Source: Streptomyces olivochromogenes
Lineage (GTDB): Bacteria; Actinomycetota; Actinomycetes; Streptomycetales; Streptomycetaceae
Length of the DNA stretch: 64,000 nucleotides
Direction of reading: 5' to 3'
Assembly (NCBI RefSeq): GCF_001514115.1
Contig: NZ_KQ948458.1
Span: forward strand, 38,259-102,258
Positions within the stretch are counted from its first letter, which is position 1, and each line of letters begins with the position of its first letter. Shown one piece after another: positions 41,497-48,608 of this stretch. Position numbers and translations under genes: made by a program. Below the pieces are notes generated by a model that saw only the letters and a program-made list of their open reading frames with translations, did no database searches and had not been told where the DNA came from.

Positions 41497-42426
41497 ATGT
41501 CCGGCAACGGGAGCAGATCTGCCCACGGTGGCATGGGCGAACGCCTGAAACGGTTCCAGGCGCGCTACGAGCCGGTGTTCACAAGGATTCTGCTGCTGTT
41601 CCTCTTCGTCACCGAGGTGACCGCCCAGTTCGTGACGCCGCTCGGAGACTTCCTGCGGGACAAGGCGTTCATCGGCGGTGCGGTGCTCAGCCTGGTCGGC
41701 TATGTGCTGTACGACTCGGTGAAGGACCTGGACGGTTCGCTTCGCCGGCCGAACCGTTTCCAGGTCAAGTCGCATGAACTGGGTACTTTCGTGACCGAGG
41801 CCTTCCGTGCCCGCACGGTGGACATCAGATTTCTCGGCTACACCGGCGAGACGCTCTACCACGAGCTCTACCACCGCCTGGAGCGTCTCCTCGACGACCC
41901 CGGGCCGACCAGGCACGTATGCATAAGGGTGCTGATCCCGGACTTCGGGCAGCCGATGACCGTTCCGTCGAGGGTCGGTCCGGACGGCAGGCCGCAGGAC
42001 GACCCCGCCTACCGCAGAGGCCTCGAAGCGCAGTGCCAGATGTACGACCAGCGATTGTCGGCGATCGCGGAGCGGCTCACCTCGGGTGGGCGGGTGACGG
42101 CGGAGTGCGAGTACCGCCTCTACCCGGGCATACCGCGGGACAAGATCTGCGTCTTCAACCGGGAGTTGGCGCTGCACGGTCTCTACGACGTGGTCACCCG
42201 GACCGTGCAGCGCAGTTCGGAGCCCGAGTTCTACGACCCCAAGGGCTACCGCACCGACCTCAATGTCTGGTCCAGGGAAGGTGACGAGGACTCCAAGTCC
42301 GTCGTCGCCACCTGGAACAAGCATCTCGACGACCTGTGGAGCCTGTCGTCGGCCCCGAGCTGGCGCACTCTCACACCTACAGCACCTCCAGCACCACCTT
42401 CCCCACCAACCCCCGCCCCTCGATAG
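41497..42426 (+). CDS. two-TM protein with a DevA-type sensor domain
   Basis: 309 residues from ATG 41497 (GGAGGGG upstream). Two N-terminal TM segments (TRILLLFLFVTEVTAQFV, AFIGGAVLSLVGYVLYD), then ~210 cytoplasmic residues. This part follows the same block order as the DevA-type regulators: VDIRFLGYTGETLY, HVCIRVLIPDFGQPMTVP, DDPAYRRGLEAQ, a lysine before FNRELALHGLYDVVTR, and TWNKHLDDLWSL. It lacks a DNA-binding domain. The 3' end (TAPPAPPSPPTPAPR) overlaps the convergent oxidoreductase gene by 50 bases, so the tail may be a recent readthrough extension. Role unknown, probably signalling at the membrane. Confidence 0.75.
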   Translation: MSGNGSRSAHGGMGERLKRFQARYEPVFTRILLLFLFVTEVTAQFVTPLGDFLRDKAFIGGAVLSLVGYVLYDSVKDLDGSLRRPNRFQVKSHELGTFVTEAFRARTVDIRFLGYTGETLYHELYHRLERLLDDPGPTRHVCIRVLIPDFGQPMTVPSRVGPDGRPQDDPAYRRGLEAQCQMYDQRLSAIAERLTSGGRVTAECEYRLYPGIPRDKICVFNRELALHGLYDVVTRTVQRSSEPEFYDPKGYRTDLNVWSREGDEDSKSVVATWNKHLDDLWSLSSAPSWRTLTPTAPPAPPSPPTPAPR

Positions 42427-43351
42427 CCGCATGCGCCTGCGCCGCCCGTTCCAGTGGGAACACCTCCCCGATCACCGGCCGCAGCCGCCCCGCCGCGGCC
42501 TCGGCATAGGCGTCGGAGGTGAAGCGGCGCAGGTCGGTGGGGCCGAACTGGACGTCGGCGATGCCGAAGACCTTGATCCCCCGGCGGGTGGCCTCCTCCG
42601 TGTCCAGGGGAGAGAAGCCACCCGACGCCGCCCCGTGGGCGGAGAACCGGCCGCCGTCGACCGTCAGGGGCAGGGCCGCGGCCCCCAGGTCGCCGCCCAC
42701 ACCGTCCAGGACGACGTCCGCCCCCTCCTCGGCCCCGCCGAGCGCCTTGCGGGCGGCGGACACCCAGTCGTCCCGGGTCGCGTCCACCACGTCGTCCGCC
42801 CCGAGGTCCCGTACCAGGGCCAGTTTGGCGTCCCCGCGGGCCACGGCGACCACCCGCGCCTCGCGCTCGTGGGCCAGCTGGACGAGCAGCGTGCCCATGC
42901 CACCGGAGGCGCCGAGGATCAGTACGCGGTCGCCGGGGCCCACGGCGGTCAGGTCGAGCAGGCCGCCCGCGGTGACGCCGTCGTGCACCAGGGCCGCCGC
43001 GCCGCGCAGGTCCAGGCCGTCGGGTACCACCGTCAGCGCCGACACCGCCGCCACGGCCCGCTCCGCATAGCTGCCCGTGACATAGGACGTGACCCGGCGC
43101 CCCAGCCACTCGTCGGGAACGCCCGCCCCCAGGGCGCCGACGACACCGGACACGCCGCCCCCGGGGACGTACGGCGGAGCCACCTGGAACCACTCCCGCC
43201 CCCACCCCGCCCGCACCTGCGTCTCCACGAAGATCGTGTCCACGTACGCCACGTCGATCACGACCTCCCCCGGCCCCGGAACCGGATCGGGAAGCTCCAC
43301 GGGAACCAGGATCTCGGGGCCGCCGAACTCCTTCACCTGCACTGCACGCAT
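42377..43351 (-). CDS. zinc-independent quinone/NADPH oxidoreductase (MDR family)
   Basis: 324 residues, MRAVQVKEFGGPEILVPVELP, with the nucleotide-binding loop LILGASGGMGTLLVQLA and the quinone-reductase pattern PPYVPGGGVSG. No catalytic zinc ligands are present. It reduces quinones or unsaturated carbonyls with NADPH. It is divergent from a TetR gene, which probably controls it. Confidence 0.9.
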   Translation of the reverse strand: MRAVQVKEFGGPEILVPVELPDPVPGPGEVVIDVAYVDTIFVETQVRAGWGREWFQVAPPYVPGGGVSGVVGALGAGVPDEWLGRRVTSYVTGSYAERAVAAVSALTVVPDGLDLRGAAALVHDGVTAGGLLDLTAVGPGDRVLILGASGGMGTLLVQLAHEREARVVAVARGDAKLALVRDLGADDVVDATRDDWVSAARKALGGAEEGADVVLDGVGGDLGAAALPLTVDGGRFSAHGAASGGFSPLDTEEATRRGIKVFGIADVQFGPTDLRRFTSDAYAEAAAGRLRPVIGEVFPLERAAQAHAAIEGRGLVGKVVLEVL

Positions 43352-43431
43352 CGCAACGCTCCTCAAGGCCGAAGACAGGCATGGCCGAACGCCGGACAGT
43401 CTTCGACCTGAAGCCTGGTTGAGGTCAAGGA

Positions 43432-43505
43432 GGGCCAAGGCGGGTCGAGGAGGTGTCGGGGCGGGTCGGGGCGGGCCAAGGCGGGTCAAGGAGGTGTCGG
43501 GGCGT
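43432..43505. repeat. direct repeats between the oxidoreductase and TetR genes
   Basis: The unit GGCCAAGGCGGGTCRAGGAG followed by GTGTCGGGGCG occurs twice (43434-43464 and 43475-43505), with GGGTCGGGGC between. This divergent promoter region may hold the TetR operator, although the repeats are direct rather than inverted. Confidence 0.55.
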
Positions 43506-43520
43506 GCGTAGGCTCGGGGC

Positions 43521-44126
43521 ATGGGTGAGATCGGACTGCGCGAGCGCAAGAAGCAGCGGATGTACCAGGCTGTCTCCGACATCGCGATCGGACTCTTTCT
43601 GGAGAAGGGGTTCGACGCCGTGTCCGTCGCGGAGGTGGCCGCCGCCGCCGAGATCTCCAAGCCGACGCTCTTCCGGTACTTCCCGTCCAAGGAGGACCTG
43701 GTCCTGCACCGGTTCGCCGATCACGAGGACGAACCCGCGCGCGTCGCCGCCCGCGGACCGTCCCCGCTGACGGCGCTGCGCCGGCACTTCCTCGACGGGC
43801 TGGAGCGCCGCGACCCCGTCACCGGCCTCAACGACGCCCCTCAGGTCCTGGCCTATCACCGCCTCCTCTACGGGACGCCCTCCCTGGCCGCCGGGATGTT
43901 CAGATACCTGGAGCGGTCCGAAGCCGCGCTCGCCGGGGCGCTCGGCGGCGACCTCGGCGCCCGGCTCGCCGCCGGTCAGATCATCGCCGTACAGCGCGTC
44001 CTCGCCCTGGAGAACTGGCGGCGGATCGCCGACGGTGAGGCCGTCGAGCGGGTGCGGCCCGACGCGGTCGCCGCGGCCGAGGAGGCGTTCGCGCAGCTGG
44101 AGGCGGGTCTGCCGCGCTATGCGTAG
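43521..44126 (+). CDS. TetR-family transcriptional regulator
   Basis: 201 residues: MGEIGLRERKKQRMYQAVSD, helix-turn-helix VAEVAAAAEISKPTLFRYFP, then an all-helical ligand domain. Divergent from the oxidoreductase, so a likely local repressor. TAGGCT lies exactly 6 bases before ATG 43521: leaderless. Short CTCCATGGGA tandem repeats follow the stop codon. Confidence 0.88.
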   Translation: MGEIGLRERKKQRMYQAVSDIAIGLFLEKGFDAVSVAEVAAAAEISKPTLFRYFPSKEDLVLHRFADHEDEPARVAARGPSPLTALRRHFLDGLERRDPVTGLNDAPQVLAYHRLLYGTPSLAAGMFRYLERSEAALAGALGGDLGARLAAGQIIAVQRVLALENWRRIADGEAVERVRPDAVAAAEEAFAQLEAGLPRYA

Positions 44127-44168
44127 CTCCATGGGACTCCATGGGACTCCATGGGGACTCCATGGGGA
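44127..44168. repeat. CTCCATGGGA tandem repeat, four copies
   Basis: Two exact 10-base units, then two with one extra G, starting at the TetR stop codon. Each unit contains the palindrome CCATGG. Confidence 0.85.
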
Positions 44169-44190
44169 TGAGGGACTGGGCAAAGAGAGC

Positions 44191-44216
44191 TACTGAGTAA
44201 AGAATGTTACTCAGTA
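44191..44216. promoter_or_regulatory. 10-bp perfect inverted repeat before helR
   Basis: TACTGAGTAA-AGAATG-TTACTCAGTA, a typical operator-like dyad, 11 bases upstream of a TATCCT box. It could bind the TetR protein encoded just upstream or an unknown regulator. Confidence 0.65.
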
Positions 44217-44240
44217 ACGTTATTCGGTATCCTTGGCCGA

Positions 44241-46340
44241 GTGACGTCAACCGACCCCGCCCTCGCCCGCTCCCTCACCCATGAACGCGCCCACCACGAC
44301 GCCTGCCGGGCCGGCCTCGCCGCGATGGTCGACGGCGCCGAGGAGCAGGTCGTCACCGGCGAGGACGTCTCCGCCTCCGGTGCCGACGCCGAAGTGCTCG
44401 GCCGGCAACTGCGCGGCCAGGCGAGGGATCTGCGCGAACTCCCCGAAGGCCCGCTGTTCTTCGGCAAGCTGGAATTCGCCCCCGGCGGCGGCGAACACGC
44501 CGGGCAGAGCTACCACATCGGCCGCCTGCGCATCACCGAACACCCCGCCGCCCCGCCCCTCGTCGTCGACTGGCGCGCCCCCGTCTCACGCGCCTTCTAC
44601 CAGGCGAGCGCCCGCGACCCCCAGGGCGTGGCCGTGCGCCGGCGCTTCGGCTGGGCGCCGGGGAGCAGGGGGGACTCGGCGGACCTCACCGGCCTGGAGG
44701 ACGAACACATCGGAGGGGGCCGACCGGATCGGGACGGCCACCGGGATGAGGGCGGTCGCGGGGATCGGAGCCATGAAGGCACCTCGGTTCCGGAGAGCCG
44801 CATTCTCACGGGCGAGATCGAACGCCCCCGTGTCGGCCCCATGCGGGACATCGCCGCGACCATCCAACCCGAGCAGGACCACCTCGTCCGCGGCGACCTC
44901 GCCATGTCCGTGTGCGTACAGGGCGCCCCCGGCACCGGCAAGACGGCCGTCGGCCTGCACCGGGCCGCGTACCTCCTCTACACCCACCCCCAGCGCATCC
45001 GCCGCGGTGGACTCCTGATCCTCGGCCCCAACCCCACCTTCCTCGCGTACATCGCCGAGGTGCTGCCCGCCCTCGGCGAGAGCGGGGTAAGGCAGTCGAC
45101 GCTCGGGGACGAGATCGCCCGCCACCCCGTCACGGCGCTGGACGACGAGCGCGCCGCCGCCGTCAAACACGACGCACGGATGGCGGAGGTCCTGCGCCGG
45201 GCCCTGTACGGGAACATCGGCACGTACGCCGACCCCCTCGTCGTGCCCGACGGTTCGTACCGGTGGCGGGTGTCGGCCGAGGAACTGAACCGCATCGTGG
45301 ACGGCGTACGGGCGGAAGAACCCCCGTACGGCATCGGGCGCGAGCGGGTACGGACGCGGGCCGTGCGGCGTCTGCGGGAACAGGCCGAATGGCGCGCCGG
45401 ACCCCAGACGAACGCCTGGGCGCGGAAGGTCTCCGGGTCCCGGCCGGTCGGCTCGTACGTCGACGCGGTCTGGCCCCGGACGCGGCCCGAGGAGGTCCTC
45501 GCCCGGCTCCTCACCGACGCCGAGGCGCTGGCCGGCGCGGCGGACGGGCTGCTGGACGCCGACGAGCAGAAGGCGATCCTGTGGGCGAAGCCGCCCCGCT
45601 CGTACAAGTCGGCCCGGTGGTCGGCCGCCGACCTCGTCCTCCTCGACGAGGTCGCCGGGCTGGTCGAACACCCGGAAGGCTACGGCCACGTGGTCGTCGA
45701 CGAGGCGCAGGACCTGTCGCCGATGGAGTGCCGGGCGATCGCGCGCCGGGCCCCCTTCGGGTCGCTCACGGTGCTCGGGGATCTCGCCCAGGGCACGACG
45801 CCCTGGGCGGCCCGGGAGTGGGGCGAGCTGCTCGGGCATCTCGGGAAGCCGGATGCGGCCGTGGTGCCGCTGACGATCGGGTTCCGGGTGCCGGAAGCCG
45901 TCGTCGGGCTCGCCAACCGGCTGCTGGCACGACTCGACGTGCGCGTACCGCCGGCTCGGTCACTGCGCCGGGACGGGGAACTGACGGTCCGCGCGGTCCC
46001 CGACGCAGGGGACGTACTGCCCGCCACCGTCGACGCGGTGCGCGGCGCGCTCGCGCACGAGGGGTCCATCGGCGTCATCGCGGCCGACCCGGACGTCGGA
46101 AGGGTGCGCGAGGCGCTGCGCGCCGCCGGGGTTGAGACCGCGGGGCCCGAGGAACTGGGCGCACGCGTCGCGGTGGTGCCCGCCACCCTCGCCAAGGGAC
46201 TCGAGTACGACCACGTGGTGGCCGTCGAACCGGCGGCCGTCGCCGAGGCGGAGGCGCGCGGCCTGCACCGGCTGTACGTGGTGCTCACCCGGGCCGTGTC
46301 GCGGCTGGAGGTCGTACACGCGCGGCCCCTGCCCTGGTGA
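44241..46340 (+). CDS. helR: HelD/HelR-like RNA polymerase-associated ATPase
   Basis: 699 residues. UvrD-like core: Walker A QGAPGTGKTAVGLHRAAYLL, Walker B HVVVDEAQDLSPMECRAIAR, motif VLGDLAQGT and late motifs ATLAKGLEYDHV and HRLYVVLTR. The N-terminal extension (HERAHHDACRAGLAAMV ... DWRAPVSRAFY) is that of the HelR group, which removes rifamycins from RNA polymerase and gives resistance in S. venezuelae (family knowledge). An Arg/Gly/Asp-rich stretch of ~30 residues follows LTGLEDEHI. TATCCT lies 7 bases before GTG 44241 (leaderless). The rifampicin monooxygenase gene is 2.3 kb downstream. Confidence 0.85.
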   Translation: MTSTDPALARSLTHERAHHDACRAGLAAMVDGAEEQVVTGEDVSASGADAEVLGRQLRGQARDLRELPEGPLFFGKLEFAPGGGEHAGQSYHIGRLRITEHPAAPPLVVDWRAPVSRAFYQASARDPQGVAVRRRFGWAPGSRGDSADLTGLEDEHIGGGRPDRDGHRDEGGRGDRSHEGTSVPESRILTGEIERPRVGPMRDIAATIQPEQDHLVRGDLAMSVCVQGAPGTGKTAVGLHRAAYLLYTHPQRIRRGGLLILGPNPTFLAYIAEVLPALGESGVRQSTLGDEIARHPVTALDDERAAAVKHDARMAEVLRRALYGNIGTYADPLVVPDGSYRWRVSAEELNRIVDGVRAEEPPYGIGRERVRTRAVRRLREQAEWRAGPQTNAWARKVSGSRPVGSYVDAVWPRTRPEEVLARLLTDAEALAGAADGLLDADEQKAILWAKPPRSYKSARWSAADLVLLDEVAGLVEHPEGYGHVVVDEAQDLSPMECRAIARRAPFGSLTVLGDLAQGTTPWAAREWGELLGHLGKPDAAVVPLTIGFRVPEAVVGLANRLLARLDVRVPPARSLRRDGELTVRAVPDAGDVLPATVDAVRGALAHEGSIGVIAADPDVGRVREALRAAGVETAGPEELGARVAVVPATLAKGLEYDHVVAVEPAAVAEAEARGLHRLYVVLTRAVSRLEVVHARPLPW

Positions 46341-46428
46341 CCCGACGGCTACCGGGGCCAGGACCGACCGTGCGACCCGGCGGCTACCGAGGCCAGAACC
46401 GGCCGTGCGACCCGGCGGCTACCACGGC
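46339..46428. repeat. 35-bp tandem repeat, 2.6 copies
   Basis: Units at 46339-46373 and 46374-46408 and a partial copy at 46409-46428 begin GACCCGRCGGCTACC. They start at the helR stop codon and run into the 3' end of the convergent short-chain dehydrogenase gene. Confidence 0.85.
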
Positions 46429-47087
46429 AGGGGCTGCCCGTCGCGGAAGAAGCCGCCGGTGGGGCCGTCGTCCGGGAGGGTCGCCGCCCATACGACGCTC
46501 GCGGCGCCCTCCGCGACCGGGCGCCCGCCGGGACCGCCCATGTCGGTGGCGACCCAGCCGGGGCAGACGGCGTTCACGAGGACCCGGTCGGGGCCCAGTT
46601 CGGCGGCGAGCATGCGGGTGAGGGCGTTGAGGGCCGTCTTGGTCGCCGTGTACGCGGGGGTGCCGCCGCCCATGGACGTGAGGGACGCGACCTCGCTGGA
46701 GACGTTGACGACCCGCGGGTGCGCGCTAGCACGCAGGAGCGGGAGCAGCGCCTGCGTCAGCCGCCAGGGCCCGTAGAGATTTGTCTCGGCCGCCTCCCGT
46801 ACGACGTCCAGGTCGGCGTCGGTCGCGCGCTGCCAGGTGTCGTACGTGATCGCCGCGTTGTTGACCAGCACGTCCAGGGCGGTGAGGTCCCGGGCGACCG
46901 CGGTGATGTCCGCCTCGGACGTGACGTCCAGGCGCAGCGGGTGCGCGTCGGGTCCGGTGGTGCGGGCCGCTTCGGCGGCGGCCTCGGTGGATCTGGCCGT
47001 CAGATACACGGTGTGGCCCGCGGCGGCCAGCTGCCGGGCGACCTCGCGGCCGATGCCGCGGTTGGCGCCGGTGACGAGCGCGATCAT
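46419..47087 (-). CDS. short-chain dehydrogenase/reductase
   Basis: 222 residues: LVTGANRGIGREVA (cofactor glycines), NNAAI, the catalytic Ser in NVSSEVASL and YTATK (Tyr/Lys). NADP(H)-dependent oxidation or reduction of an unknown substrate. GGAG precedes ATG 47087. The coding end lies inside the 35-bp tandem repeat; both this protein and the convergent HelR end in PLPW. Confidence 0.9.
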   Translation of the reverse strand: MIALVTGANRGIGREVARQLAAAGHTVYLTARSTEAAAEAARTTGPDAHPLRLDVTSEADITAVARDLTALDVLVNNAAITYDTWQRATDADLDVVREAAETNLYGPWRLTQALLPLLRASAHPRVVNVSSEVASLTSMGGGTPAYTATKTALNALTRMLAAELGPDRVLVNAVCPGWVATDMGGPGGRPVAEGAASVVWAATLPDDGPTGGFFRDGQPLPW

Positions 47088-47188
47088 GTGGGGTGCTCCT
47101 CGGGGCGGTGACCGGACCACGGTAGGCGTACGGGGGTCCGGTCACCGCTCGCGCCACTCGGCGGAGGCCGACCGACTTCAGGAGCGGG

Positions 47189-48037
47189 TCAGGGGGTGGC
47201 CACTGCCTCCAGGGCCGGGATCAAGTGCTCTTCCTCGTAGGCGAGATGGGCTTCCAACTCCTCCGTCAGGCGGACCACCTCGGGGAGTGCGCGGGTCGGG
47301 TCCGCGGGCCGCTCGCCGATCACCCGGCGCAGCTCCTCGATCAGCACCGCGATCCGTTCGTGTTCGCCGCGCAGCCGGTCCAGGACCGGGATGAGGGCGG
47401 GGTGGCCGTCGGCGAGGACACGGAAGAGACCGAGGTCCTCGCCGGTGTGGTGCTGGTGCAGGCCCCGGCAGAGGGAGAGGCAGTTGACCCGCAGCTGGGC
47501 GCCGAGGGAACTGCCCGAGGCGGCGAACTCTTCGCGGATGAGCGCCAGTTCGCGTCGGAAGGCGTCGTGGACGGCCTTCAGGGCCTCGCCCGTCGAGCCC
47601 GCGTTGACCTGCGGCGGGCCGTCCCGCGGGATCTCGCGGAGCGCGACGACGGGGATCACCCGGTCCGTCTTCGCCTGGTACTCCGCCCATCCCTGATCGG
47701 CCTCCACCGCGCGGGCGAAGAGCCGGTCGCGCTCGGCGCCCTCGAGGACGACGGCCTCGGCGTCGTAGATGAAGACGCCGCTCTCGACCCGCACGCGCGG
47801 GTGGGCGACGAGGTTGCGGTACCAGTCCGGGTGCCGGTGCGCGCCCCCGGCGGAGGCGATGACGATGACGCGCTCGCCGCCGTCGGGGTAGTAGCCGACG
47901 GGGGTGGTGTGCGGGGTTCCGGTGCGGGCGCCGGTGGTGGTGAGCAGAAGGAGCCGGGCTCCCTCGAAATGTCCGCCGACTTTCCCGTGGTGGGCGCGGA
48001 ACTCTTCGATGACTTTCTGATTGAAGGGGTTGGGCAT
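47189..48037 (-). CDS. fusion of a deazaflavin-dependent nitroreductase and a hemerythrin-like domain
   Basis: 282 residues. The N-terminal ~140 residues match the Ddn-type F420-binding beta-barrel (LLLLTTTGARTGTPHTTPVGY, HPDWYRNLVAHPRV). The C-terminal ~130 residues form a four-helix hemerythrin-like domain with LHQHHTGEDLGLF, LRGEHERI and HLAYEEEHLIPAL, the usual di-iron His/Glu ligands. This combination suggests F420H2-driven reduction linked to oxygen or NO sensing. The ribosome-binding site is weak. It lies between rifamycin-resistance genes. Confidence 0.85.
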   Translation of the reverse strand: MPNPFNQKVIEEFRAHHGKVGGHFEGARLLLLTTTGARTGTPHTTPVGYYPDGGERVIVIASAGGAHRHPDWYRNLVAHPRVRVESGVFIYDAEAVVLEGAERDRLFARAVEADQGWAEYQAKTDRVIPVVALREIPRDGPPQVNAGSTGEALKAVHDAFRRELALIREEFAASGSSLGAQLRVNCLSLCRGLHQHHTGEDLGLFRVLADGHPALIPVLDRLRGEHERIAVLIEELRRVIGERPADPTRALPEVVRLTEELEAHLAYEEEHLIPALEAVATP

Positions 48038-48302
48038 GCGTCGCTTTCTTTTGTTTTCGGGCAGGGTGAATTGCCGCGGGGCGTTTTGGGGCGCGACGCG
48101 GTAAGGGGGTGCGGGAGAGCGCGCGGAATTCCGCGAGAAGCGGACACGCGGTGAGGTGAAGAGGTGATGCGAAGAAGAGGGCGGTCGGGGTGGGCGGGGC
48201 TCTACCCCGCCTCGGCCTCACTCGGAGGCCGGGCAACCAACTCGCTCACGGCACAAGGCCGACCCGGCAGTCATGGGCGCAACGGTAATGCCGTACACGC
48301 GT

Positions 48303-48342
48303 CGAGGCAATCCAGTATCGAGGGAAATACGGGATTGCCTCG
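48303..48342. promoter_or_regulatory. 11-bp perfect dyad with an 18-base spacer
   Basis: CGAGGCAATCC (48303-48313) and its complement GGATTGCCTCG (48332-48342). It could be an operator or an RNA hairpin. Confidence 0.55.
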
Positions 48343-48472
48343 CGATCTACTGAAAGCCCGGCCGCGGCCGCCGGCTACGGAAAGGGGGCTGTCCGAAGGG
48401 GTTAGCTGTCGGAAGGGGGATACCCAAAGGGGGCTGCCCGCTCCTTTCCACTCTCAACGTATAGCGCACAGG

Positions 48473-48491
48473 GGGGCTTGCGGCAAGGCCC
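48473..48491 (+). promoter_or_regulatory. rifamycin-associated element (RAE)
   Basis: GGGGCTTGCGGCAAGGCCC, 19 bases, with the dyad core CTTGC-G-GCAAG. It equals the RAE consensus as I remember it, the promoter element that governs rifamycin-inducible resistance genes in actinomycetes. It lies 118 bases before the rox start codon. Confidence 0.8.
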
Positions 48492-48608
48492 GGGGCGTGC
48501 CGCAGAATGGCCGGCCAAGGCCAGTACCTGCGGAAATGGCGGATTCGCGACGTGCGTGCGGTGATGTCGGCGTATGGCCGAAATCCAATCTCGTTGAATG
48601 GGTGTTCG

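Larger units (their letters stand above)
48038..48608. promoter_or_regulatory. rox: long intergenic control region of rox
   Basis: 570 bases without a credible gene. It holds a dyad at 48303-48342, a series of GGAAGGGGG/AAAGGGGGCTG units (48378-48440) and a 19-bp RAE-like element (48473-48491). The length and the elements suggest controlled expression of the monooxygenase. Confidence 0.6.

Noticed and set aside
41165..41548. Extra gene between the double kinase and the two-TM protein
   Set aside because: Arg/Gly-rich shadow of the kinase frame; the 58-base gap has only a ribosome-binding site.
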